From Hysterangium stoloniferum (taxonomy: Eukaryota; Basidiomycota; Agaricomycetes; Hysterangiales; Hysterangiaceae), in contig WHVD01000012.1 in assembly GCA_015178975.1 (NCBI GenBank), positions 124,001-188,000 on the forward strand: 64,000 bases of DNA, written 5' to 3'. A program made the translations under genes and the position numbers. Positions 31,241 to 41,896 of this stretch are shown here, piece after piece. Each line of letters opens with the position of its first letter. Position 1 is the stretch's first letter. The notes beneath the pieces are model-generated. The model had not been told where the DNA came from. It searched no databases and saw only the letters and a program-made list of their open reading frames with translations.

Positions 31241-33020
31241 TCCACTCAGATGGTTATCAACCTGTTACCAAAACAATCATCACATCCCAACATCCGCCTT
31301 TGTATCCGCGTTTTCCTTCGACACGGCCCTTGCAGGCTTCTTCGCGGCGATTGTCTTTGAGGAGCGTGTCTAGCGGGCATGCGACGTTGCTTTTGGGTTT
31401 GGGTTTGAATGTGGTTCTGGGTGTGGATGGGCCGGGGGAGTCGTCACGGAATAATTTCACTTTCACATCTCGGTTGGGGAGATGGCGCGTGGACTGTCTT
31501 GTATTTACTTCATTGAATGTGCTGGTGTGGGCGGATGCGGAGACGCCAGTCTGTGTAGCACATGTTCGTTAGATCAGCACGCTTTTATTATTATTAAAGA
31601 TGAATAGAAAACCCACCTAGCGTCTAACCCTTTCACAATGGTATCTAACTCAAGTTCCAAACCCGACTCATCCGACTCAGGACTATCCATCTTCGGCACG
31701 TCAGAAAGGTCACCACCACTATCCTTTAAACCTGAGGGTGACAAATTTCATTCCTGCAGCGCCTGCGTTGCAGCTTGAATCTCCGCGTTAGCCTTGATAT
31801 GAGCGATGATACTAACTGCATGCATTTTAGATGGGGATGGTTGTGCAGAGGCCGCTGGCGGGGGATTTGTCTCGTCGCATGCGGCACGTGAATCATTATC
31901 GAGTCTACTGGGAAGGATTGCCAGACGTTTTGATGAGACTATGTTGTTTGAAGATGATGGACCTGTGCTTCCCTGCTTCAACGTCTATGCCATCATCCAA
32001 GAACATATTGGCATCTGGGTCGGGGTCTGCATGGGATGGCGAGGCTCTATTCGCGCCGATAGGATCTTTTCATCGTCCGCATCACAATCTGGGCGGCTTA
32101 CACCACTAAGCCAGGCGCATTTAGGTGAAGGGCCCTGACGCTTAGTACTTTCAGCCTTCTTCGGTAACTGTGGAGATGGTTCTGTTCTGACGGTGTTGGA
32201 ACGACTGCACCAATTTTCAATTGGGTTGACTTTACAGGACCTTGGATATTCTGGAGTTGGCCAAGAGGGGTGGGTGCAATGGATGTGGATGCCCGAAAGC
32301 CCACAGCCAGTTGTGAGAACGAGCGTGATACGGACGATTCGAACTGTTCGCTTCTTCTAAAAGGTGAGACGTGAATGTTTGGAAATGGTACAATGTCGTC
32401 GGCGGATTCTCCGGAGTATACGATCGTGTCGAGCTGCTGTTGCGTTTTTTATTGATCATTGTGAAGAGAGGTGGATGTCAACGTGGTCGGTTTGGACGCG
32501 TTGTTTGGAGGTATTGGGGATGGCTGGAAAAGCGCTGCAGACGGTGGTGTGGCCTCTGATATCAGCTTTTTTTGAAGACAATGAAGATGACGACGGGGTA
32601 GAGGATGCTGCTGTTGAAGACCCGCCATCCGGGAACCGAAACCGCGAAAGTCTACTCCCCATCTCACGTGTCGCTCCCTTTAATTGAGATGGCTTTGACT
32701 TTGAAGAAAGATCGTACTAATTTGGGTATATTAGTTGGGTTGAACACATTCCCTTCGGTAGAAGATTTTACGCCACGGTACTGTGGTTGGTGAATTATGA
32801 CACGTGACACGCGTTTTGACTCCATGTTTCTTCCACGGAAATTTCGATTGAATTCAGTCGATCCTGAAATCATAAAAATAAAATTGCAAGTAATGTGATT
32901 ATCCCACCTTGAATTTTCTCTAATAACATCCGCAGGCCTTCCCCACTCCAAATCTTCGGGGAAATCTTGACCTCTAATAGAGGACCAACGGCCTTTCTTC
33001 ACACAGTAGCGCAAAACCTT
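31241..33020 (-). pseudogene. unrecognised host gene, copy 1 of a facing pair
   Basis: Minus-strand coding pieces in order: RYCVKKGRWSSIRGQDFPED, LEWGRPADVIRE, an intron ending TTTCAG (about 32870), DRLNSIEISVEETW, VIIHQPQYRGVKSSTEGNVF, NPTNIPKLVRSFFKV, EVDFRGFGSRMAG, FPNIHVSPFRRSEQFESSVS, KKAESTKRQGPSP, RLDNDSRAACDETNPPPAAS, LSDVPKMDSPESDESGLELE, LDTIVKGLDA, and beyond a splice site VKLFRDDSPGPSTPRTTFKP, KPKSNVACPLDTLLKDNRRE. An ordered head, a long low-complexity middle and a basic tail suggest a nuclear protein; I cannot name it. Several frame changes. Copy 2 is at 34998-36460 facing it; fragments at 26621, 44165-44250 and 62182-62440. Confidence 0.6.
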
Positions 33021-33563
33021 TCTTGCCGACGGACAAGAGTGCGGGCTTTGCTGTAGCTATTGAGGGAAATGGCGTGTTACATAGAATTCTTTTGTTTGAA
33101 CAAAACAAAAGAACGAGATACGCTGCTCTCAACGCCTATACGGTCTCCATTTGCGTTCCTTTGCAGAACCTACCTTAACGAATAAATAATGTTAGTCTTT
33201 CGAGAGTCCAATTTACAGAAGAAAGTACATACTAGGGTTTTCCCCGCAAGCATGCCTGGAGGAAAATTGCTTAGGTGTAATACATATTTTACTCATTGAG
33301 TTCACTTCATCTGTCCCTACCCAGTGGACGTCGGGGAGCAAAAGATGTGGGTGGCAAGCCGGGTGTGACGCTTCTGCAGACTGCCTCTTCTAATGACGTG
33401 TCTGAGTGACAAACATCTGACGGCTCTCTCCGTGGGAGTTGACCAGAGTGGTATACGGGTGCATACTTAGTAAAAGATGGCTTTGCCACAGATACAAATT
33501 TATTCCACAACCATGTGCCCAGTACATGCACATGACAAATGATCACACTGATTTGCCACGAGA
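33021..33563 (-). other. CpG-rich stretch with a 183-codon minus frame
   Basis: The frame 33858-33307 stays open for 183 codons (VSVAKPSFTKYAPVYHSGQL; DTSLEEAVCRSVTPGLPPTS). It runs antisense over the 5' flank and start of DUF6533 copy 2, and the same region at 26.7 kb is not open, so it is more likely chance than a gene. The rest is unassigned. Confidence 0.3.
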
Positions 33564-34165
33564 TGGAAGATGGAAGATGGCAGGTTACTATATGACGGAA
33601 CTTCTTCGCACTCAAATGAATACTCTCCTCAAGGTTCTGATGGAGCTGGTAGCTGTGAACGTGTGCCTCCAATTCATAATTCCATAAATTATTATGTACC
33701 AAAGCGACAGACCGCTTAGAGTTGCTTCTCACCGAGCGCCCGCGATCATACTGCACCGAGAATGCTAATAACTTAATTTCTTGAGCAGCTAAAAGTGACC
33801 CAGCACTGATACTTGCTAAAATCTCACATGTCATCCGTGGCAAATATTCATGTAGCAACTGTAAAGTAACTACCCTAGGCTACTTCATCGCACACAACAC
33901 TGACCGTAGGTTTCCAGTAATATTTGGATTTACGCCGATTTTGCAATACTAGGTCTGTCTACACGAAGTCGCAGTTGTTTACCACACTATACGGCATCTC
34001 AGTTTTGTTTAGTTATGATAAAATCTTGACTCTTCCGGCGGAAATCCTGTTCGTATGGAAGAATAGGATGAGGCTAGCATCTGTGCTGTACATCATCGCC
34101 CGATATTCATCGCTACTTCAGTTCATATTTGCTGTCGACGAGATTGTTCTTCATATTGATCGCGC
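33564..34165 (+). pseudogene. DUF6533 gene, 5' part, copy 2
   Basis: Flank 33564-33827 and ATG at 33828 (MSSVANIHVATV) match copy 1 at 26670-27230. The DUF6533 block is SYDKILTLPAEILFVWKNRM, then ASVLYIIARYSSLLQFIFAV. The acceptor before it differs from copy 1 and looks damaged. Homology stops at about 34140, where repeat-A sequence begins, so only the first third of the gene is present. Confidence 0.7.
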
Positions 34166-34997
34166 TACATGACGAGTTTAATTCTCGGAGATCGAGAAAG
34201 AAGCGGCAAACGAGAAGGATAGATACGCTGCAGTTGGGATTAAGAAGTCAGGCGAAATGCGTGCTATAAATACGTGCCAAGTTTCGAAGTTTCCGCCGAA
34301 GTTTTTAAATCCGGCCTATATTGAATGAGAGATGAGTGCGTGGTATAGAATTCTCCGAAGGACAAAAGGTCTTCACTGAGACAAACTTAGGAGAAGTGTA
34401 GTAGTATCAGTTAAAAGGGGGAAAGGAGCGGTAATCCCCTTGAAACACGTCTCACGTGTACGAAACCGAATTCTCCATGTTCGAAAATTAAATATCAAGA
34501 TTACTGGAAATCCTCGGTCATTGTTATGTATGCAACAAAATGGTGTAAGATACGTAGTTTCGCTACAGTTGCTTCGTCAATAACCGCTCTTTGAAGATAT
34601 TTACAACGGACCGGATGCCATGTGAGATATTGGTAAGTAACAGTGCTGGGTCACTGTTATTTTTTCAGGAAAAGGAGTTCACAGCATTCTCGGTGTAGTA
34701 TATGTAGCATGACTGCAAGGGCTTACTGAGAAGCTGTCTGCACCGTAGCCTCAGAAAATAATAACACACAATTACGAATGAAAAATCCTCTGAACCATCT
34801 ACTGTATTCTTCTCAGGTTTGACCCGGTTCAGGTTAATTTATTTGTATAATATTCATACTAAGACTGACATGACCGTTTGATACAACTATTATATTTGAT
34901 TACTGTGATTCGAATGGGATGCAATGGTACTACATGCAACGACTGATTTGCATCCTTTTGACCGTCTACTGTATTCTCTTCAGGTCTGACTAGGTTC
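34166..34997 (-). repeat. diverged inverted fragments of block A
   Basis: 34170-34440 and 34795-34990 match 28080-28380 and 28800-28960 in reverse complement (GAGATCGAGAAAGAAGCGGC; GAATGGGATGCAATGGTACT). Order is kept but pieces are missing between them. It is a third, old copy of block A. Confidence 0.65.
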
Positions 34998-36460
34998 AGA
35001 TTGTTTTGCGCTGCTGTAAAGAAAGGCCGTTGGTCCTCTATTAGAGGTCAAGATTTCCCCGAAGATTTTGAGTGGGGAGTGCTTGCGGATGTTATCCGAG
35101 GTAACGTCAAGGTGGGATAATCACATTATTTGCAGATCATACCTTTTATGATTGCGGGATCGACTGAATTCGATCAAAGTCAAAACGCGTGTGACGTGAC
35201 AAAATAGGCACTTGACACCGACCGCCGACCGACCAACCGCGGCCTATCGAAGGGAATGTGTTCAACCCAACTAATATGCCCAAATTAGTGACGATCTTTC
35301 TTCAAAGTCAAAGTCTTCTCAATCGAAGGGAGCGACACGTGAGATGGGAAGTTGACTTTCGCACTTTCGGTCCCAGGAACGGCGGGTCTTCAACAGCAGT
35401 ATCCTCTACCCCGTCGTCATCTTCGTTGTCTTCAAAAAAGCTGATATAAGAGGCCACACCACCGTCTGCCGCGCTTTTCCAGCCATCCCCAATACCTCTA
35501 AACAACGCATCCAAACCGACCACTATGACATCCACCCCTCTTCACATTGATCAATGAAAAACGCAACAGCAGCTCGACACCATCATACATTCTGGGGAAT
35601 CCGGCGACGACGTTGTAACCTTTCCAAACATTCACGTCTCACCTTTTGGAAGAAGCGAACAGTTCGAATCGTCCGTATCACGCTCATTCTCACAGCAGCT
35701 GACCGCGGGCTTTCGGGCACCCACATCCCCCGCACCCACGTCTCTTGCCCTTGCAAGGTCCTTTAAAGTCAACCCAATCAAAAATTGGTGGGGTCGTTCC
35801 AACCGCGTCAGAACCATCTCCACAGTTACCGAAGAAGGCTGCAAGTACTAAGCGTCACGGCCCTTCACCACCTAAACGCTCCCGACTTAGTCCTGCAGAA
35901 GCAAAACGTGCGGCTTATGCTCTCCATTGTGACGCCGATGATGAAAAGATCCTATCGGCGCGAATAGAGCCTCGCCATGCCATGCAGACTTCGACCCAGA
36001 TGCCAATGTGTTCTTAGATGATGACATGGACGTAGACACATAATTTACACCTCGTTCCGCGATCCAGCAGCAAGGAAGCGTAGATCCATGATCCTCAAAC
36101 GACAAAGTCTCATCAAAACCTCTGGCAATCCTCCCCAGTAGACTCGATAATGATTCACGTGCCGCATGCGACGAGACAAATCCCCCGCCAGCGGCCTCTG
36201 CACAACCATCCCCATCTAAAGCGCGTGCAGTTAGTATCATCGCTCCTATCAAAGCTAACGCGGAGATTCAGGCTGCAACGCAGGCGCAGCAGGGACGAAA
36301 TTTGTCACTGCTAGGTTTAACGGATGGTGGTGGTGACCTTTCTGACGTGCCGAAGATGGATAGTCCTGAGTTGGATGAGACGGGTTTGGCACTTGAGTTG
36401 GATACCATTGTGAAAGGGTTAGACGCTAGGTTGGATTTTCTGTTCATCTTTAATAAACAG
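34998..36460 (+). pseudogene. unrecognised host gene, copy 2 of a facing pair
   Basis: Plus-strand mirror of 31241-33020: KKGRWSSIRGQDFPEDFEWG, MFNPTNMPKLVTIFLQSQSL, LNRRERHVRWEVDFRTFGPR, SSTPSSSSLSSKK, KKAASTKRHGPSPPKRSRLS, PAEAKRAAYALHCDADDEKI, LSLLGLTDGGGDLSDVPKMD, SPELDETGLALELDTIVKGL. The splice site after GLDAR is followed by a pyrimidine-rich stretch ending AACAG (36451). Copy 2 retains frame in places where copy 1 is broken and the reverse, so both decayed independently after the duplication. Fewer CpG losses than in the transposon blocks. Confidence 0.6.
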
Positions 36461-37003
36461 AAAGCGTGCCGATCAAACGAACATGTGCTATACAGACTGT
36501 CGTCTCCCGCACATAGCTTGCTAACTATGGATGTAGTAATAAACACCAGGGTCATCGGGTCAAATCCCCACTCAAGCATGAGTCAGGAATTCAAATAGAT
36601 GTTGCAGATCAATGCCCATTGAAAAAGCAGTGTCTCACCCTTTATGACAGATAGTATGAGTTGGCTACACCATGAGCTTCCTGGTTTTAAGGAGAGTCTT
36701 GAGAAGATTGCTGTTCAAGCAAGAGAGGATAGATGAGATTTAAACAGTTGGTTGGATGAGCTTCTTGATGAAATCTGGCAATAGTCTTGAGCCTGTACAT
36801 ATGAAAAACCTGTACTAAATATGAAGTTCATCATACTGAGCTAATACATCTGTGTTGATGTTACCATACAGCAATTGAGCAAAGCAATGTGGTACTGTAT
36901 TAGCCTGTGAATCATAAATATAGTGTCTAACTGAGAAACTAGATCTGACATAGATACATTTGTGGTGATCACTACTGAGAAACATAGTCAGTGGTTATCA
37001 TTG
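36461..37003. other. no gene seen
   Basis: Boundary between the CpG-rich host-gene copy and a CpG-poor block. A short protein-like trace, SMSWLHHELPGFKESLEKIA near 36655, cannot be assigned. Confidence 0.4.
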
Positions 37004-37745
37004 TTAAAGCCCAGGTTTCAAAAGCTAAAGAAGATGGGATGCTGGAGGTCCATAGAGGTAGAACATACTTAACCAGGGGGTCCAGTTCTACAGGACAAGT
37101 GGAGTATGTGTTGTGCCCTTACATGAACTGTTTGGGTGCTCTGGTATTTCAAAACAAGCAAGTAGTATGTAATAAACTAAAGGTCCACACTTAATTTGAT
37201 TAATCAGGAGGCTGAAATGCTAAGAGTCAGAGTAAATAGAGTCTCAGCTGGCCAAAGACATCTGGAAGAAGATTTGGTAAAGAGTAGGGGAGCTTACATT
37301 GATATTTTAACTAAAGAACTATAGCATATAATCTGAGAGTTATATACTCAAGTGAGACAGGTGCTTGGGAGCCCAATCATTGAGGTAAGCTGTCAAGATC
37401 TAAAGTCTAAAGACAAGAGGGGGAATGATGTCAGAGGGCTGATGGGTATTTTGTACTTAACTGGAACATCTGGTTCTACAAACAAGTGGAGCTTCACTTC
37501 AACTTATGTGTTCTGCCCTCAGACAAACTGTTAAGGTGCTCTGGGATTTCAAGGAGAGCAAGTAGTACTAATTGAACTGATGATACTTAACTGAATCAAC
37601 TGGAAGGCCAAAATGCTAAGGGTTGTGGAGGTAAGAGTTGTGGCTGGCTGACAATGTCTTCAAGAGTATTAGGAGCAAGCAAAGGGGCTTAAACACAAAG
37701 GGGGTAATCTAAGTTGATATTTGAACTGAAGAACTATAGCATACA
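37004..37745 (+). repeat. tandem pair, about 385-bp period
   Basis: Units 37004-37345 and 37388-37745 share TACTTAACC/TACTTAACTGG, GTTCTAC, TATGTGTTGTGCCC/TATGTGTTCTGCCC and GAACTATAGCATA. Around 75 percent identity, non-coding. Confidence 0.6.
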
Positions 37746-37880
37746 CGATAGGGTTTTTATACAAAAGCATAACAGATGATCAGAAGGCTGGTCAAGAAAG
37801 TGAGAAGTCCTGATGGTCAAGGGAAGTCGGAAAAGGAACAAGGATCTAAATAAGACTATATGTGTTACAGCTAGAAAATC
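37746..37880. other. spacer, no feature
   Basis: Nothing recognised. Confidence 0.3.
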
Positions 37881-38345
37881 TGCCAGGACCCAGACCCCAT
37901 CCTACATACACCTGACTCACTATATTGTATGAACAACACACCAGACTCCACCTGGACATTCCAGAACCCCTTGTTCCCAATCTGTCTTTGCCCATTTGTC
38001 ATCTGGTTCAGTTTTACCTTTGTTCCTGATTAGTTTTGACACCTGGTTTATTATATTATTGTACTTTTGTTATGTCCTTTTGTATGTCTGAATTAGTAGT
38101 ACAATAAGCTACTAGTCTATATAGCTAAGTAGGTATTTGTACATACAATCCAATCAGAAAATTGACCTGGCATCCACTTGTCTTTTGCACTTTGCATATT
38201 CTCAGAACCTGCAAGTTTCCCATCTGCTCCTGTTTGAAATTGGATAATGTGATCTATGAAGGTGCAACACATAAGCTGAAGCCAAGTCCTTCCCAGAACT
38301 TCCACAGGTTTTCCTCAGCAACCCACCTGTGAGCCTCACACTTAA
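37881..38345 (+). mobile_element. LTR relic of the 63.2-kb family
   Basis: Starts TGCCAGGACCCAGACCCCAT, shares CCCCATCCTACAT and the promoter-region block CACATAAGCTGAAGCCAAGT with the complete solo LTR at 63243-63629, and about 180 bp with 5134-5310. Diverged; ends not defined. Confidence 0.5.
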
Positions 38346-38409
38346 CAAAATGTCATAAAACACAAGTATTCTAAAGGTTGTGAAGTGGCAAAATAAAACA
38401 TACATGTAA

Positions 38410-38582
38410 AATGGGAGAGCATCAGGACAGAGAGGAACCAAAAGGGTAATCTACAGAAGAACAGGTGTCAGGGCACTGCAGGGAGTGACACTGTGGTCAG
38501 GAGTACCAATAGTGGGGTACTAGAGGGTTACAAGGGTAAAACCAAGTTATGGGGGTCCAAAATGATGAGGATCCTGTCAGGG
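38410..38582. repeat. dispersed repeat shared with 42610-42800
   Basis: About 170 bp: GGGGTACTAGAGGGTTAC versus GGGGTACTGCAGTGATAC and the following GTGAGGATTTTAAC/ATGAGGATCCTG. Similar short blocks occur at 16140. Probably part of an LTR on the minus strand; not proven. Confidence 0.45.
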
Positions 38583-38584
38583 TA

Positions 38585-38618
38585 TTGATTTTATTTTATT
38601 TTATTTTATTTTATTTTA
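38585..38618 (+). repeat. (TTTTA)n microsatellite
   Basis: About six ATTTT units. Confidence 0.9.
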
Positions 38619-38743
38619 CACCTACAAACACTACAGGCAAAGGTGCAAGCACGATTACATACATAATCACACAGCCACCTGCATGAAAAGCAGCCATGCA
38701 GCAGCATTGCAACACAATGCAGTGGTGGCACAGCCAAATGATG

Positions 38744-38872
38744 TGTTAAAAGTGTAGAAAATGAATGGCCAGACTGGGGATTGAACCCAGGGCTTCTGCT
38801 TACATAACAGAGGTGTTAACCCATTACACCATCTAACCCTGGGAAACTGTGCTAGCATTACTCAATCTAACA
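38744..38872 (-). repeat. 129-bp LTR-like unit with internal tRNA fold, copy 1
   Basis: On the minus strand it starts TGTTAGATTGAG and ends ACACTTTTAACA, the TG…CA ends of an LTR. It is an inverted copy of 39147-39275 with one mismatch over 129 bp. A complete tRNA cloverleaf lies inside (38767-38838). No flanking duplication. Confidence 0.8.
38767..38838 (-). tRNA. tRNA-like cloverleaf, nominal anticodon UGU (Thr)
   Basis: 72 nt folding fully: acceptor GGTTAGA/TCTGGCC (7 bp with two G-U), D-stem GTGT/ACAC, anticodon stem TCTGT/GCAGA, T-stem CTGGG/CCCAG with loop TTCAATC. Anticodon loop TATGTAA lacks the universal U33, so function as a tRNA is doubtful; the A and B boxes could still serve RNA polymerase III. 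Confidence 0.65.
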
Positions 38873-39015
38873 CACTCCCTTAATGCTAGCACTCAATTAT
38901 ATTATAAGCAGATATAGGTCCTCTCTGGCTCTTTTGTCCAGACTTGTCCACTATACCACACAGAAATATAGCTGTTCACTCTACACACAGGAACCATGCC
39001 TTATAGCACACAGAA

Positions 39016-39143
39016 GGGCCCATAACCTGTTAGAATTCAAGACCCATATTATTAGGGAGTCATGGATAAGTATAACAGACTAAGTAACATAGTAACAGAC
39101 TCTTAGTATTTATACAAGGTGACATGGCCCTATATCCCCGTGT
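39016..39143 (-). mobile_element. Ty1/copia LTR end plus primer-binding site
   Basis: 39028-39143 is the inverse of part of the copia LTR at 41897-42084 (GTCTTGAATTCTAACA end; TATAAATACTAAGAGTCTGT). Beside it, minus strand, GGTTATGGGCCC (39027-39016) resembles the complement of the initiator tRNA-Met anticodon arm, the primer used by copia-type elements. The rest of the element is absent. Confidence 0.65.
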
Positions 39144-39146
39144 GTT

Positions 39147-39275
39147 TGTTAGATTGAGTAATGCTAGCACAGTTTCCCAGGGTTAGATGGTGTAATGGGT
39201 TAACACCTCTGTTATGTAAGCAGAAGCCCTGGGTTCAATTCCCAGTCTGGCCATTCATTTTCTACACTTTTAACA
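39147..39275 (+). repeat. 129-bp LTR-like unit with internal tRNA fold, copy 2
   Basis: Mirror of 38744-38872, TGTTAGATTG to TTTTAACA. It is followed at once by GGTTATGGGCCC (39276-39287), the same copia-type primer site, as an LTR would be. Its 5' edge lies inside the copia LTR fragment. Confidence 0.8.
39181..39252 (+). tRNA. tRNA-like cloverleaf, nominal anticodon UGU (Thr)
   Basis: Identical to 38767-38838 except for one base in the T loop (TTCAATT). All four stems pair. The fold sits inside an LTR-like unit, so it may be a domesticated promoter rather than a tRNA gene. Confidence 0.65.
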
Positions 39276-39287
39276 GGTTATGGGCCC
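39276..39287 (+). promoter_or_regulatory. copia-type primer-binding site
   Basis: GGTTATGGGCCC immediately 3' of a TTTTAACA end; one mismatch from the complement of the iMet-tRNA anticodon arm. Also at 39027-39016 and 61899-61888 (minus). Confidence 0.55.
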
Positions 39288-40059
39288 TGGCTCGTGCCGT
39301 ATAACCAAGTGACAAAACACTGTCCAATTGTGTTTTCGAGTCTCAAGACCCACCTTCCACTTTCTGCACAGGTTGTATTCATCTTCGAAATACTCTTCGC
39401 AATATTTTCTTTAGGGCTTATTATTCAGGACTAATCCCAACAATAACCATTTGAAAATCCATTTATCACATCTACCATAATTCTATTTCATCCACAAGAC
39501 TTTACAACCGTTCTACAATCGAGAACTCAAATAACATCACTCATCGCCATTCTATGGTCTCCGGCAGGGAACTACGTAACAGGAGGAGTAGAGTGGTGAG
39601 AGGGAGCATTGAGAGTTAAGACTCCGCACAATAGGAAGGAGGTGGTCCCTATGTTTATGTTTGATGCACTGATCGCGGCTGCCTTCATATCTTCCATTCT
39701 TTAGAGTGGCGAGGAGGAGTATTGAGAAGAGAACACCACACTATGGAAAGAAGCGACCCCTCCTTTATTTAGGTTCGCTGCGCAATAGTGTCTATCCATC
39801 CTTCACCGCACTTGTCACACGTGCATTATACCCGCCATCCTTCAATGTCTCTCTCAACCTACTCTAGCACGTAATTGCATCCACTTCATTGTCTCATCAT
39901 CACCACATGTTTTGACAGCATCTGCACTCAACGTGCTCAACTTTGTCACCCTATCTGGCCTATCCAATCCGCGATGCAAGCACATCTACTATCACGACAG
40001 CATCCATTTCAAACACTGCTCAAAACATTATGATGCATAAATGTCATTTTATTATTGCC

Positions 40060-40175
40060 TCTGTGTGAATTTTTAATGGATAAACGTCTCTTCATTATCA
40101 CCTCTGTGCGAATTTTTTAGTGTGCTAATACGCACCATCATCTTATATTGCCTCTGAGTGCAATTTTTGCCATCA
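40060..40175 (+). repeat. degenerate tandem repeat, about 55-bp unit x3
   Basis: ATTGCCTCTGTGTGAATTTT, ATCACCTCTGTGCGAATTTT and ATTGCCTCTGAGTGCAATTT at 40056, 40099 and 40147. Confidence 0.7.
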
Positions 40176-40194
40176 TTTTTCTGTTGGCTATATT

Positions 40195-40470
40195 TTCTTG
40201 GAACCACCTGTTCCAAAGTCTACTGCAACCACTCCTCAATAGGAACTAGGTAATTTCTGGGACAAAATTTATGGCAAAATTTATAGAGCTTAAACTTGAA
40301 TTTTTATGGAACCGCCTGTTCCAAGTTGACCGCGACCATCTCTCTCTGGCCAGTGACGAAACTTACAGCAATATAGCTCAATTGTTTATGGAACTGCTTG
40401 TTTCAAGTCCACTGCACCCACCTTTGTGTGGCTATTTCGGTGACAAAATTTATGGCACAATTTATTGAGT
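40195..40470 (+). repeat. degenerate tandem repeat, about 85-bp unit x3
   Basis: GGAACCACCTGTTCCAAAG, GGAACCGCCTGTTCCAAGT and GGAACTGCTTGTTTCAAGT head three units; two end with GACAAAATTTATGGCA. Confidence 0.75.
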
Positions 40471-40784
40471 ATAAAACTCACATTTCATTTCCTCGACATT
40501 CGATCCTTCTATTTTTTGACAGGCGTATGCATAATCAGGAAACAACAATCTATGCCAGCTTAACGGCACATTTATAGGGCATATGTATAATCAAGAGGCA
40601 ATACCACTTTTCAGACCAAGACCTTAATACCGTAACAGGGCAGGAAGCTTCGACATCTTGCCTTATGAATTTATTTTAGGCCAAATCTGACTCTGGAATA
40701 CCCTCAATAATCTACTACTTTTTATTACTTCTCTAGCAATGCGTCGGTCCTTATACAAGACCTACACGGGCTGAGGAGGAGAAT

Positions 40785-40885
40785 TTTGGACCTATGTTAT
40801 ACGAGCCAGCAAGCTCTATTTTGGACCTATGATATATGACCCAGAAAGCTTTATTTTGGACCTACGTTATACGACCCAAAATTCA
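40785..40885 (+). repeat. tandem repeat, about 41-bp unit x3
   Basis: TTTTGGACCTATGTTATACG, TTTTGGACCTATGATATATG and TTTTGGACCTACGTTATACG. Confidence 0.85.
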
Positions 40886-41896
40886 CTTCACATTTTGTAC
40901 CCTCGTCGGTGCACCAAAGCTATGCGATTTGAGGAGGAGAATTTCAGTCCTGTCATGTGCGACTCAGCAAGCTTTCCAGACCAACATCCTCACTTGGTTT
41001 ACCCACACAGTGCTAGACATTGTCACCTAGTTGCCATACGGGACAATCTATCCCATTGCCCCATTCCTAGTTGCTGCTGCCCTGTTTCTTTTGGTCCGAA
41101 ATGCTCCCTCCAATTTTGGGCCAGCATCTTCGGACATATGAATTGGCGCATTTTCGCAGGTCTATAATGTGGCATGCAGGGCAAAACAACATATGTTCAA
41201 TCATTCTATACTGGGAAATTATGTACCACACATCACTATCTCACTGACTTTGTGGGTGATGAATGCTTAGCCAGGGCCTGTTCCTACTTCTATCCCCCCT
41301 GCACGCTCACTATCGCGACCAAACGCTGTAGTTGACATTGTGTCCCTCATCGTGTCTGTCAGCACACTCATCACACACACACTATGCAGATAACAGCGTC
41401 CACCATTCTTCCTATGATGACATCCACACGTTATCAAATACCCGTGGTCGACACCCATTCTTGAGATGGAGTACTGCAGTGAGGAGGAGTGTTGAAGAAC
41501 AAAGAACACCACATATGCTGCAGGGTCGACCATATCAGGAGTTGTGACACCAACACAGTAGAGAAGGGTAGTAAGAGGAGACGCCTCTTGGTCTTGATTT
41601 TTTTAACATCGAACCCTAGAACCATGCGTATCGCCACCCTCGAACCCTAGAACATCCTCTGACGTCCATTTGGAACACTATGACACGTCATTGTGTCTAT
41701 CGACTGTTCACACTCTCGCTGATTTTTCAACATCGGGGAGTGATAACAACGATTGCCTTTTCATTCTCACCCATAGCATTCTCATTTGATCCCAAATTTA
41801 TTCTGGAGACAGGCGTCTAGAGACTCATCCGAAGGAAGACTCCCATGCATGCATGAGGAGGAGCTTACCTTAACTGTTGTCCATGCTGAGGAGGAG

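Larger units (their letters stand above)
39288..41896 (+). other. non-coding repetitive interior with GGAGGAG motifs
   Basis: 2.6 kb between a primer-site-like motif and a purine tract plus copia LTR, yet with no gag or pol coding. It contains several GAGGAGGAG motifs (39587, 39711, 40770, 40933, 41481, 41855, 41889) and three tandem arrays. It resembles the inside of a large non-autonomous LTR element (LARD/TRIM-like), an inference only. CpG content is high. Small frames (40829-41167 and 41267-41533) show no domain. Confidence 0.4.

Noticed and set aside
33307-33858. 183-codon minus-strand frame as a gene
   Set aside because: Antisense to the flank and start of the DUF6533 copy, and not open in the homologous DNA at 26.7 kb. 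Kept only as a note.
31241-36460. Naming the facing-pair gene as a kinetochore (Chl4/CENP-N-like) protein
   Set aside because: Some segments have a vaguely similar layout, but no motif is decisive; left unnamed.
38767-39252. Two functional tRNA-Thr genes
   Set aside because: No U33 in the anticodon loop and both lie in LTR-like units, so a working tRNA gene is doubtful. The fold itself is retained as a feature.
38744-39275. A 532-bp foldback transposon with 129-bp TIRs
   Set aside because: No target duplication, and the copia LTR plus primer site between the arms make nested or recombined LTR units more likely.
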